Source of the DNA: Actinomycetota bacterium
Lineage (GTDB): Bacteria > Actinomycetota > Thermoleophilia > Gaiellales > Gaiellaceae
Assembly (NCBI GenBank): GCA_005885125.1
Contig: VAXU01000012.1
Location: 1-45,542 of the forward strand
Length of the DNA: 45,542 nt
Reading direction: 5' to 3'
Shown: positions 14,497 to 21,786 of the stretch, piece by piece
Layout of the letters: every line of letters starts with the position of its first letter
How positions within the stretch are numbered: position 1 is the stretch's first letter
Made by a program: the position numbers and the translations under genes
The notes under the pieces: model-generated
Database searches by the model: none
What the model saw: the letters and a program-made list of their open reading frames with translations, nothing else
What the model was told of the DNA's origin: nothing

Positions 14497-16122
14497 ATGC
14501 CCAGCTCCCTCGACAACGCGACGATCGCGGAACGCCTGGAGGCGTTCGCCGGGCTCCTCGACCTTTCAGGCTCGAGCTTCTACACGTCGCGCGCCTACCG
14601 GCGGGCGGCCGAGACGATCCGCGAGACGAAGGCGCCGGTTGCCGAGCTCGTTCGCGCGAGGCGAGTGCAGGAGTTGCGCGGGATCGGGTCGGGGATCGCG
14701 GCGCGTCTGCAGGAGCTCGTGGAGACGGGTCGCATCGCGGAGCTCGACGAGCTCGAGCGTGACGTGCAGCCGGAGCTCGTCGGCCTCGGTCGCTTTCTCG
14801 GGATCGCCCCGAAGCGGATGGTCGAGATCGGCAGAGCGCTCGGCGTCCGCACTGCCGACGAGTTTCGCGAGGCGGCGCGCTCCGGCCGGCTACAGAGCGT
14901 TTCGGGCATCGGGCCGCAGACAGAGAAGCGAGTGCTCGCCGCGCTCGACCGCGAGCGCGGGGCGGAGAAGCACGGACTGACGTTGAACCGGGCGCGGGCC
15001 CTGCTCGAGGAGATCGCGGGGGCGCTCGAAGGCGAGCCCGCAGGCGATCCACGCCGCTGGGCGGACGTGTCGTTCGACCTTGCCGTCGTCTGCTCGGCGG
15101 CTCGGCCGAAACAGGTGCTCGACGCATTCGAGCGGCTGCCGTCGATCGTCTCCGTCGTCGAGCGTGAGGCTCGGCGCGCGCTCGGCGTGACCGTCGAGGG
15201 CGTCCCGGTCGAGCTCGTCGTCGCCGAGCCGTCGCGGTTCGGAACCGAGCTCGTGCGCGCGACGGGCGCACGGCCGTATGTCGAAGCGCTCGAGCCGCTG
15301 CCGGATGCACGTGACGAGGCGGGCGTGTACGCGGCGCTCGGAATTCCCTGGTGTCCGCCCGAGCTGCGCGAGCAGCCGTTCCGGGGCGAGCCGCCGTCGC
15401 TCGTCGAGCTCAGTGACATCAAAGGCGACCTGCACTGCCACACGACGTGGTCGGACGGGAAGGCCTCGGTGCTCGAGATGGGAACGGCTGCGCGGGATCT
15501 CGGGTACGAGTACGTCGCGATCTGCGACCACACGCAGAACGTGCGCGTCGTCCCGGGGCTGGACGCGGACGATCTGCGCCGTCAGGCGGAGGAGATCGCA
15601 GCGGCGAATGAGCGGCTGGCGCCGTTTCGCATCCTGCGCGGAACGGAGGTCGACATCCGCGGAGACGGCGCGCTCGATCTTCCCGACGACATCCTCGGGG
15701 AGCTCGACTGGGTGCAGCTGAGCCTGCACGCGGGGCAGCGCGAGCGCGGCGACCTGCTGACGAAGAAAGTGACGGAGGCGATGCGCCATCCCGCCGTGTC
15801 GTGCCTCTCGCATCCGAAGGGCCGGATGATCAACCGCCGTCCGCCGAACGCCCTCGATCTCGAACGCGTCTTCGAGGTCGCGCTCGAGACGGGTGTCGCG
15901 CTGGAGACGAACGGGTTGCCCGACCGCCTGGATCTCTCCGGAACGGAGGTGCGGCTCGCCATCGATGCCGGCGTACCGATCTGCGCGTCGACGGATGCGC
16001 ATTCGGTGGGCGGCCTCGCGAACATGCGCCTGTGTGTCGCGACCGCGCGCCGCGGCTGGGCAAGCGCGGCGAACGTCGTCAACACGCGTTCGCTGGCCGA
16101 GCTGCCGCTACGCGTCAGCTAG
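14497..16122 (+). CDS. PolX-like protein: degenerate X-family polymerase domain with intact PHP phosphoesterase
   Basis: 541 aa. Order of domains: N-terminal helical region with HhH motifs (RGIGSGIAARLQEL near 61, SGIGPQTEKRVL near 136), a polymerase-X palm remnant (about 165-290), and a C-terminal PHP domain. PHP metal ligands are all present: H313-x-H315 (DLHCHTTWSDG), D344-H345 (CDHTQ), H411, H439 (SHPKGR) and D500-x-H502 (STDAHS). The palm motif, normally GS-x-RR-x-x-E-x-x-x-D-x-D, reads GDPRRWADVSFDLAV (183-197), so the second catalytic Asp is Ala196 and GS is GD. The usual GSKxHN segment is also missing. It should act as a PHP nuclease or phosphatase rather than a gap-filling polymerase. 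Confidence 0.85.
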   Translation: MPSSLDNATIAERLEAFAGLLDLSGSSFYTSRAYRRAAETIRETKAPVAELVRARRVQELRGIGSGIAARLQELVETGRIAELDELERDVQPELVGLGRFLGIAPKRMVEIGRALGVRTADEFREAARSGRLQSVSGIGPQTEKRVLAALDRERGAEKHGLTLNRARALLEEIAGALEGEPAGDPRRWADVSFDLAVVCSAARPKQVLDAFERLPSIVSVVEREARRALGVTVEGVPVELVVAEPSRFGTELVRATGARPYVEALEPLPDARDEAGVYAALGIPWCPPELREQPFRGEPPSLVELSDIKGDLHCHTTWSDGKASVLEMGTAARDLGYEYVAICDHTQNVRVVPGLDADDLRRQAEEIAAANERLAPFRILRGTEVDIRGDGALDLPDDILGELDWVQLSLHAGQRERGDLLTKKVTEAMRHPAVSCLSHPKGRMINRRPPNALDLERVFEVALETGVALETNGLPDRLDLSGTEVRLAIDAGVPICASTDAHSVGGLANMRLCVATARRGWASAANVVNTRSLAELPLRVS

Positions 16123-16688
16123 CGGGTGCAGAACGGAGAGCCGCGCCAGGGTCGCACGGTGCCGCCGTACAGCTTCACTGCGCCCCGTACGTCGTCGGCC
16201 TGGAGCAGCCTGCACGTCCACGTTCCCGTCGGCGGCGCGGGGCACAACGTCGTGTGATCGTCGGCGACCGAGGGATTCATCGTCGCGCAGACACCCGTCT
16301 CGTGATCGAGGCCGAGCACGTGCCCGAGCTCGTGCGCAACGATCAGCGCCATCTCGTAGCGGTCGTGGCCCGTCTGGATGCCGACCTGCGCGCTCATGAT
16401 CCGCCCGCCGAGACGCTGCACGAGCGCGTCACCGGCGGGACGCTTGTACCAGCGGATCCCGATCAGGACCTTCGCACGGGCGCGCGACGACTTGACGAAC
16501 TGGACCCGCGCGCCGCTCGTGTTCCAGGCGTAGGCCGCCGTGTCCACCGACCACGCGTAGGCCGGTGTCTCCGTGTAGTACGTGATCGTGCGCGTCTGCC
16601 ACTTGGCGCCCTCGAGGCGGTAGGCGCCCGCAGGTCGCGGGCCGAGCACAGTAAGGAGGACCGCAGTCAGGACGAGCACGCGCCGCAT
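16119..16688 (-). CDS. Small secreted metzincin (matrixin/M10-like zinc peptidase)
   Basis: 189 aa. Signal peptide 1-22 (MRRVLVLTAVLLTVLGPRPAGA). The catalytic domain carries the full metzincin zinc motif HELGHVLGLDH (H119, E120, H123, H129) and the Met-turn ATMNPS (M137). Cys residues at 134, in LCPAPP, in TWTCRLL and near the end could form disulfides, and LLQADDVRGAVKLYG is the usual matrixin end helix. There is no propeptide with a cysteine switch and no haemopexin domain, so it is a minimal secreted endopeptidase. The stop codon shares CTAG with the PolX-like stop on the other strand. Confidence 0.87.
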   Translation of the reverse strand: MRRVLVLTAVLLTVLGPRPAGAYRLEGAKWQTRTITYYTETPAYAWSVDTAAYAWNTSGARVQFVKSSRARAKVLIGIRWYKRPAGDALVQRLGGRIMSAQVGIQTGHDRYEMALIVAHELGHVLGLDHETGVCATMNPSVADDHTTLCPAPPTGTWTCRLLQADDVRGAVKLYGGTVRPWRGSPFCTR

Positions 16689-16697
16689 CGATCACGG

Positions 16698-17615
16698 ATG
16701 TCGGCATGCGAGACTCGCGGCTTGAAGGTCCTGGCAACGCGACGCTATCCCGGGCCCCCATTCGACGAGCTCTCGGAGGTCGAGGTCGGCCCGTTGTCGG
16801 CTCGACGGGAGGACGTCGAGGCGGTGATCGTGGCCAACGAGCCCGTTCCCCTCGACCTGTTCCCGTCGCTCCGCCTGATCGCCAACTTCGGCGTCGGGTA
16901 CGACCGGATCGATCTCGAGGCTTGCGCTGCGCGTGGCGTCGCGGTCACGAACACGCCAGGCGTGCTCGACGCTGCGACGGCCGACCTGACGTTCGCGCTG
17001 ATCCTGGCGATGCGCCGGCGTGTCGTCGAAGGCGATCGGCTCGTGCGTGCGGGCCAGTGGCGAGGCTCGTGGTCGGAGGGCTTCCTCGGCCGCGACGTGA
17101 CCGGCTCGACGCTCGGGATCGTCGGCCTCGGCCGCATCGGCTCGGCGGTGGCCCACCGGGCCCGCGGCTTCGCCCTGCGCGTCCTCTACACGCAGCGCCG
17201 GCGTGTCGACACCGACCTTGGGGAGTACCGCGAGCTCGACGACCTACTGCGGGAGTCGGACGTCGTGACGATCCACGCGCCGCGCACGCCCGAGACCGAA
17301 GGACTGATCGACGCGCGCCGCCTCGCGTTGATGTGCGACGGAGCCTGCATCGTCAACACCGCGCGAGGCGAGATCGTCGACGAGCAGGCGCTCGTTCGCG
17401 AGCTCTCCAGCGGCCGGCTCCACGCGGGGCTAGACGTCTTCGCGCACGAGCCGAATGTCCCGAGCGAGCTCGTCGGCCTGCCGAATGTCGTGCTCACGCC
17501 GCACATCGGCAGCGCAACGGTCGAGACGCGCGCAGCGATGACGCGGCTGGTGGTCGACAACATCCTCGCCGCCGAGCGCGGCGAGCCGCTCCTGACGCCG
17601 GTAACGCCGCGTTAG
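16698..17615 (+). CDS. D-isomer-specific 2-hydroxyacid dehydrogenase (glyoxylate/hydroxypyruvate reductase type)
   Basis: 305 aa from ATG 16698; TTG 16722 is an equally good start and leaves more room for the divergent gene. The split Rossmann architecture is clear: NFGVGYDRIDLEACAARGV, NAD-binding LGIVGLGRIGSAVA (139-152), IHAPRTPETEGLID, then the catalytic Arg223 (NTARGEIVDE), Glu251 (FAHEP) and His269 (LTPHIGSAT). It reduces a 2-keto acid with NAD(P)H; VTNTPGVLDAATADL is typical of the glyoxylate reductase subgroup. There is no C-terminal ACT domain, which argues against PGDH. Confidence 0.9.
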   Translation: MSACETRGLKVLATRRYPGPPFDELSEVEVGPLSARREDVEAVIVANEPVPLDLFPSLRLIANFGVGYDRIDLEACAARGVAVTNTPGVLDAATADLTFALILAMRRRVVEGDRLVRAGQWRGSWSEGFLGRDVTGSTLGIVGLGRIGSAVAHRARGFALRVLYTQRRRVDTDLGEYRELDDLLRESDVVTIHAPRTPETEGLIDARRLALMCDGACIVNTARGEIVDEQALVRELSSGRLHAGLDVFAHEPNVPSELVGLPNVVLTPHIGSATVETRAAMTRLVVDNILAAERGEPLLTPVTPR

Positions 17616-17896
17616 AGGTTCGAAGCGGCGCTGCCCGGCCCGCTCGACGTCCACTCGGCGACCTCGAACCAGTGCGTCGCGCGCAGCGCCTCGCCGACCT
17701 TCGGATCCGTGTGCGCGGCGTAGAAGACGTGACGTTCGAGATCGCAGCAGATCGCGACGTCGTCGAGCGAGATCTCCGGGATCTTCATCAGCGCCTCGCC
17801 CGGCAGCTTCGCCTCGGCGACGGTGTAGTGCTTGAACTGGAGATCGGGTGCGTACTCCATCAAGATCGGCCAATCGGGACAGGTCCGCGAGCTCAT
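17612..17896 (-). CDS. Conserved small hypothetical protein
   Basis: 94 aa from ATG 17896. A compact protein with CPDWPILMEYAPDLQFKHYTVAEAKLP and ICCDLERHVFYAAHTDPKV followed by THWFEVAEW, rich in aromatic, His and Cys residues. I recognise the pattern as a widespread actinobacterial hypothetical protein but know no function. The Cys/His content could allow metal binding. ATGA overlap with the broken ABC ATPase gene places it last in the hemE-hemH-wzt operon. Its stop overlaps the stop of the convergent dehydrogenase. Confidence 0.7.
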   Translation of the reverse strand: MSSRTCPDWPILMEYAPDLQFKHYTVAEAKLPGEALMKIPEISLDDVAICCDLERHVFYAAHTDPKVGEALRATHWFEVAEWTSSGPGSAASNL

Positions 17897-18995
17897 CTGA
17901 CAACCCTTTCAGCCTGCGCCTCGATCTCCTCTGCCGACCAACGTCCCTCCAGCCGGACGGCGCCGCGCTCGTCGCCGGCAGGGTAGACGACGAAGACGAG
18001 TGCGTCGTCGAGCCAGTGGTAGAGACGTTCGCCACTGACGTCCGTGAGCCCGAGCCGCACGTGGAAACGGCCGTCTGTCAGTGGAAGTTGCTCGACCTCG
18101 AAGCGGATCGTCAACGTGGTCGTCGACTCGTCCCAGCCGAGCTCGTCGGTGGGCTGGCCGCCGCCTGCGAGCAGGAGGCCGGATTCGTCGCGCACCTCGT
18201 ACGACAGCCGAGGCGACGGCAACGGCCGCTCCGCGACAAGGCGTAGGCGGAGCGCCATCGGCTCGCCGCCGAGGAACTGCGTCCGCTCCTCGCCGTCAGG
18301 GCCGAGCAGCACGGCGTCCTCGATTCGAGCCTCGCCTGTGCCCCACTCCTTCAGACCCGCGCCGCGCTCGTCGGGGTCGCGGTCTGCCGCGAGGAGCCGC
18401 CTGTAGCGGACGATCGCGTCGTGCGTGGGGCCGTCGAACTCCATGTTCCCGTCCCGAAGCAGGATGGCGCGGTCGCAGAGCCGCTCGACGGCAGCGGCGT
18501 CGTGCGACACGAACACGATCGTGCCTCCGCGCTGCTTGAACTCGAAGATCTTGCCGAAGCACTTGCGCTGGAACTGTTCGGCAGGCCGGCGAAGGCGACG
18601 ATCTCGTCGAGCTGCTCGCGGATGTACGCGCGCTGCAGGCCGTGGATCGACCCGTTCAGGAACACGTTCTCGCGACCGGTCATGTCCGGGTGGAAACCGG
18701 CGCCTAGCTCGAGCAGCGAACCGACCCGGCCTCCCGCCTCCGCACGGCCGGAGGTCGGCTTGATGATCCCGGAGATGAGTCGGAGGAGCGTCGTCTTCCC
18801 CGAGCCGTTCCGGCCGACCAGCCCGACGGCGCTGCCCGGGTCGACCTGGAAGGAGACGTCGCGGAGCGCAACGACGTCCTGGCCGCGCGCGCGGCCGCGG
18901 GCGACGACGAGATCCTTCAGCCGCCGCGCCTCGCGCGGATAGACCCTGAAGTGTCGCGAAGCCTGCTCGACGCGAATCTCGCCCGGCTGGATCAC
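17893..18995 (-). pseudogene. wzt: Polysaccharide-export ABC transporter ATPase (Wzt-like), frame broken, core motifs missing
   Basis: From GTG 18995 the first frame encodes a normal Wzt N-half: VVALRDVSFQVDPG, Walker A GRNGSGKTT (61-69), LLELGAGFHPDMTGRENVFLNG and QLDEIVAFAGL. Near 18575-18585 the sense passes to another frame, which resumes at EQFQRKCFGKIFEFKQRGG, then the H-loop IVFVSHD, and a Wzt_C-type carbohydrate-binding domain to 17893. About 35-40 residues between the halves are gone, including the SSGM signature, Walker B and D-loop. A first frame left alone would end at 18351. As written the gene cannot make a working ATPase. The GTGA overlap with hemH shows it belongs to that operon. 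Confidence 0.82.
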
Positions 18996-19801
18996 GCCCC
19001 CGAGGGTACCGAGAGGGCCCGCCGAACCAGGCCGGCCAGGACTTGGACGAAGGCGCGGTCAGCGTTCGGCATGTCGATTCGGTCGAGGTGCATCCCGAGC
19101 TCGCGCGCCTTCTCCCGCGCCTCGTGGTCGAGGTCCCAGCGGATCTCGAGGTGGTCGGCGACGAAGCCGACCGGGCAAACGAGGACGTCGGCGACGAACG
19201 TCCACGTTCGGAGCCCTGCCCGCTCCGCGACGAGCTGTGACGTCTCCAGGAGCTGGTCCTTGTAGGGATCGCCGGTTTCGAGGACGCGGGCGGGGAGCGA
19301 GTGTGCCGTGAACACGACGTGGGCCTCGGTGCCGCGCACGCGGTCGGCCAGCACCTCGACGAAGCCCGCATCGTCGTGCCAGCTGTCGATGAACGCGAGC
19401 TCGGCGCGGCCCTCGAGCGCCTCCGCGAGCTGGGTGCGGTAGCCGCCGATCGACATCGCGGAGTAGTGCGGGGCGAGCACGAGACCGACAACCGTTTGCG
19501 CGCCGCCGGCGACTGCTCGCTCCGCCGCGTCGGCGATCCGCGGCGTCCAGTGCTTCATCCCGGTGAAGACGGGCACGTCGAGCTCGCGCTCGAGCGCCGC
19601 GCGCGTCTGCTCGGTGATCGCGTTGAGCGGCGATCCGTCCTCGATCCCGAGCAGGCGATACCGCTGGACGAGATCGTCGAGCAGCTCCGGTCGAATCGGC
19701 CGCCCACCGCGGATGTCCGCGTAGTACGCGGGGACGTCGCCGAGCCGCTCGGGCGACCCGTAGGCCATCAGGACGACGGCGACCGGCGCAGCTCCCGTCA
19801 C
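18992..19801 (-). CDS. hemH: Ferrochelatase, apparently with a short internal loss
   Basis: 269 aa from GTG 19801. The enzyme inserts iron into (copro)porphyrin. Visible blocks: VVLMAYGSPERLGDVPAYYADIRGG, GMKHWTPRIADA, LAPHYSAMSIGGY, the catalytic His167 in FTAHSLP, DPYKDQLLET, and VLVCPVGFVADHLEIRWDLD with Glu219. Between TWTF (201) and VLVCPVGF the family normally has about 35 residues including an EPWLGPD segment; here only VAD remains, in frame. The overall length is correspondingly below the usual 305-340. It follows hemE on the same strand, after a 198-nt gap holding palindromic repeats. Actinobacterial members usually act on coproporphyrin III. Confidence 0.88.
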   Translation of the reverse strand: MTGAAPVAVVLMAYGSPERLGDVPAYYADIRGGRPIRPELLDDLVQRYRLLGIEDGSPLNAITEQTRAALERELDVPVFTGMKHWTPRIADAAERAVAGGAQTVVGLVLAPHYSAMSIGGYRTQLAEALEGRAELAFIDSWHDDAGFVEVLADRVRGTEAHVVFTAHSLPARVLETGDPYKDQLLETSQLVAERAGLRTWTFVADVLVCPVGFVADHLEIRWDLDHEAREKARELGMHLDRIDMPNADRAFVQVLAGLVRRALSVPSGA

Positions 19802-19820
19802 AGCCGCGTCACACCCTCGT

Positions 19821-19978
19821 CGCGGTGCCTGGCACCGCGGCGGCGCCCGCGGCGGGACGACGACGAAGCGGCGGCGGGCACTTGGTGGACCCGTGGCTCA
19901 TGAGGCCGCTTCGCTCGGGCGATGCGCCGCGCCGCTTTCGTCACACTTCGGTGCGCCTTCTGGCTCCGTGCCTGGCAC
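19821..19978. repeat. Two palindromes with core GTGCC-T-GGCAC between hemE and hemH
   Basis: Copy 1 at 19821-19839 has perfect 9-bp arms CGCGGTGCC/GGCACCGCG around one T. Copy 2 at 19968-19978 keeps the GTGCC-T-GGCAC core. They lie near the two ends of the 198-nt gap between hemE and hemH (same strand). The rest of the gap shows no gene. They could fold in RNA or be REP-like elements. Confidence 0.7.
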
Positions 19979-19999
19979 CGGGACGCCCGACGGAACATG

Positions 20000-21028
20000 T
20001 CAGACCCGCGCCTCCACCGTCGCTTCGTGCACGTACTCCGTCAGGCGCCGCAGGACGGCCGGGTCTGTGTCTGGCACGACTCCGTGCCCAAGGTTGAATA
20101 CATGACCCGGCCGACCTGCGGCACGGTCGAGGATATCGCGCGTCGCGGCCTCCGTCCGCTCCCACGGCCCGAGCAAGACGGCCGGATCCAGGTTCCCTTG
20201 CACGCCACGATCGTCGCCGACGAGCGCCCAACCGCGGTCGAGCGCGATCCGCCAGTCGAGGCCGATCACGTCGCCGCCCGCCTCGGCCATGTCCACGAGC
20301 AGGGCGGTCGTCCCCGTCCCGAAATGGATCGTCGGTGCCTCGACGGACCGGAGAATCCGCGCGGAGTAAGGCGCAACGAACTCCTCGTAGTCGGGCGGCG
20401 AGAGCGCGCCGACCCACGAGTCGAACACCTGGATCACGTCGGCGCCCGCGCGCACCTTGCCGTTGACGTACCGCGTGAACTGATCGGCGAGCTTCTCCAT
20501 CAGCGCGTGCCACACGGCGGGCTCGCGGTACATCATCGACTTCACGTTCGCGAAGTCGCGGCTCGGCTTTCCCTCGATCAGGTAACCGGCGACTGTGAAT
20601 GGGCCACCGCAGAAGCCGATCACGGCTCGCTCGGGGGCGAGTTGCTCGCGGACCAGCCGCACGGCTTCGAGGATGAACGGCGCGGATTCCTCCGGTTCGG
20701 TCACGCGCAAGCGATCGACATCCGCGCGTGTCGCGATCGGCTGAGAGATGACCGGGCCGACGTTCTCGACGAGCTCGACGTCGACACCCATGCCGACCAC
20801 GGGGAACATGATGTCCGTGAACATCACGGCCGCGTCGACGCCGTGCGCCTCCACCGGCTGCAACGTCACCTCCGCGCACAGCTCCGGCCGGCGCACGATG
20901 TCGAACAGCCCGTACCGCTTCCGCACCTCTCGGTATTGCGGCAGCGAGCGTCCGGCCTGGCGCATGAACCAGACCGGCGTGCGCTCGACCGGCTCGCGCC
21001 GGCACGCCCTGACGAGGAGTGGTTCCAC
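20000..21028 (-). CDS. hemE: Uroporphyrinogen decarboxylase
   Basis: 342 aa from GTG 21028, full length. It removes four carboxyl groups from uroporphyrinogen III. Family motifs: PVWFMRQAGRSLPQYR (substrate-binding arginines), MFTDIMFPVVGMGVDV (the key Asp), FCGGPFTVAGYLIEG, QVFDSWVGALSP, GLDWRIALD, and the C-terminal FNLGHGVVPDTDP. An actinobacterial -10 (TAGTCT) ends 9 nt upstream, so the leader is nearly absent. It heads an operon with hemH, a Wzt-like ATPase and a 94-aa protein. Divergent from the 21052 gene with 23 nt between starts. Confidence 0.96.
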   Translation of the reverse strand: MEPLLVRACRREPVERTPVWFMRQAGRSLPQYREVRKRYGLFDIVRRPELCAEVTLQPVEAHGVDAAVMFTDIMFPVVGMGVDVELVENVGPVISQPIATRADVDRLRVTEPEESAPFILEAVRLVREQLAPERAVIGFCGGPFTVAGYLIEGKPSRDFANVKSMMYREPAVWHALMEKLADQFTRYVNGKVRAGADVIQVFDSWVGALSPPDYEEFVAPYSARILRSVEAPTIHFGTGTTALLVDMAEAGGDVIGLDWRIALDRGWALVGDDRGVQGNLDPAVLLGPWERTEAATRDILDRAAGRPGHVFNLGHGVVPDTDPAVLRRLTEYVHEATVEARV

Positions 21029-21035
21029 CGCCGCC

Positions 21036-21044
21036 CTAGACTAG
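21036..21044. promoter_or_regulatory. Palindromic bidirectional -10 element CTAGACTAG
   Basis: Forward TAGACT (21037-21042) and reverse TAGTCT (21043-21038) occupy the same 9-bp palindrome. Each -10 ends exactly 9 nt before its start codon (TTG 21052, GTG 21028), so both transcripts would have leaders of only about 0-3 nt. Confidence 0.55.
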
Positions 21045-21051
21045 CCCCGGC

Positions 21052-21786
21052 TTGGAACGACTCGGCGAGCACCCCGTCCCATCCGGACCGCTGGCCATGC
21101 GCTGGCTCGCGCTCGACGTGCCGCCGGTGCAAGCGGGGACGCTCGCACGCATCGGCGTCGAGCTGGAGAACGCGGGCGGCGCACCGTGGCGCGGGCTCAA
21201 CCTCTCGTACCACTGGCTCGACGAGCGCGGAAATCCGATCGTGTGGGACGGGATTCGCACGCCGGTCGAGGCGGCGCCCGGCGAGCTACTCCGGGTCGAC
21301 GCGCCGGTGCGCGGCCCGATCCCACCCGGTTCGTACAGGCTCGCCCTCGACCTCGTCGACGAGGAACGGTTCTGGCTGGCCGAGCTCGGCAACCACACTC
21401 CGACCGTCGACGTCGACGTCGAACCGCGTGACGCGACCGCGGCGCGCGCGTTCGTGCCGAACGGCCTCGAGCTCGCGCCCGACTGGGAGGAGCGCGTGTA
21501 CGTCGCACACACGGAGGGTTACGCAGCGGTCGGCGGCTCGATCGCGTACGAAGGCGGGCGGCTGAAACGCGCGACTCCTGCGGAGCTCGAGCCGTACAGG
21601 CCGGGCGGAGGACGCAACCCGGGCTTCGCGCATCCGCTCGTGTGTCCCTCGCTGATCCCGCCGCTCGAACCGAACGCCGAGGTGTTCGGCCTCCCCGCCT
21701 GGCGCCCGGAGGGCGACGAGCCCTGGCTCTACGACGCTCGCGTCGCGCTCAGACTTCCACCGCGATCTGATCGTCGACGCGCGTGA
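21052..21786 (+). CDS. Uncharacterised protein with a beta-sandwich-like N-terminal domain
   Basis: 244 aa from TTG 21052 (ATG 21097 is an alternative). There is no signal peptide or membrane segment. Residues 15-125 have the strand pattern of an Ig-like or carbohydrate-export-type domain: LDVPPVQAGTLARIGVELENAG, LNLSYHWLDERGNPIVWDGIRTPV, PGSYRLALDLVDEERFWLAELG. I have seen this SYHWLxxxGxxVxWDGxRTPL pattern in proteins from polysaccharide loci, and it resembles Wzt C-terminal sugar-binding domains. The second half (PNGLELAPDWEERVYVAHTEGYAAVGGSI...) is unknown to me. It lies between the exporter ATPase operon and the exporter permease, overlapping the permease 3' end by 38 nt. No function is claimed. 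Confidence 0.7.
   Translation: MERLGEHPVPSGPLAMRWLALDVPPVQAGTLARIGVELENAGGAPWRGLNLSYHWLDERGNPIVWDGIRTPVEAAPGELLRVDAPVRGPIPPGSYRLALDLVDEERFWLAELGNHTPTVDVDVEPRDATAARAFVPNGLELAPDWEERVYVAHTEGYAAVGGSIAYEGGRLKRATPAELEPYRPGGGRNPGFAHPLVCPSLIPPLEPNAEVFGLPAWRPEGDEPWLYDARVALRLPPRSDRRRA

Noticed and set aside
15801-16697. Upstream extension of the dehydrogenase ORF
   Set aside because: It lies across the PolX-like and metzincin genes and has no dehydrogenase homology before about 16722.
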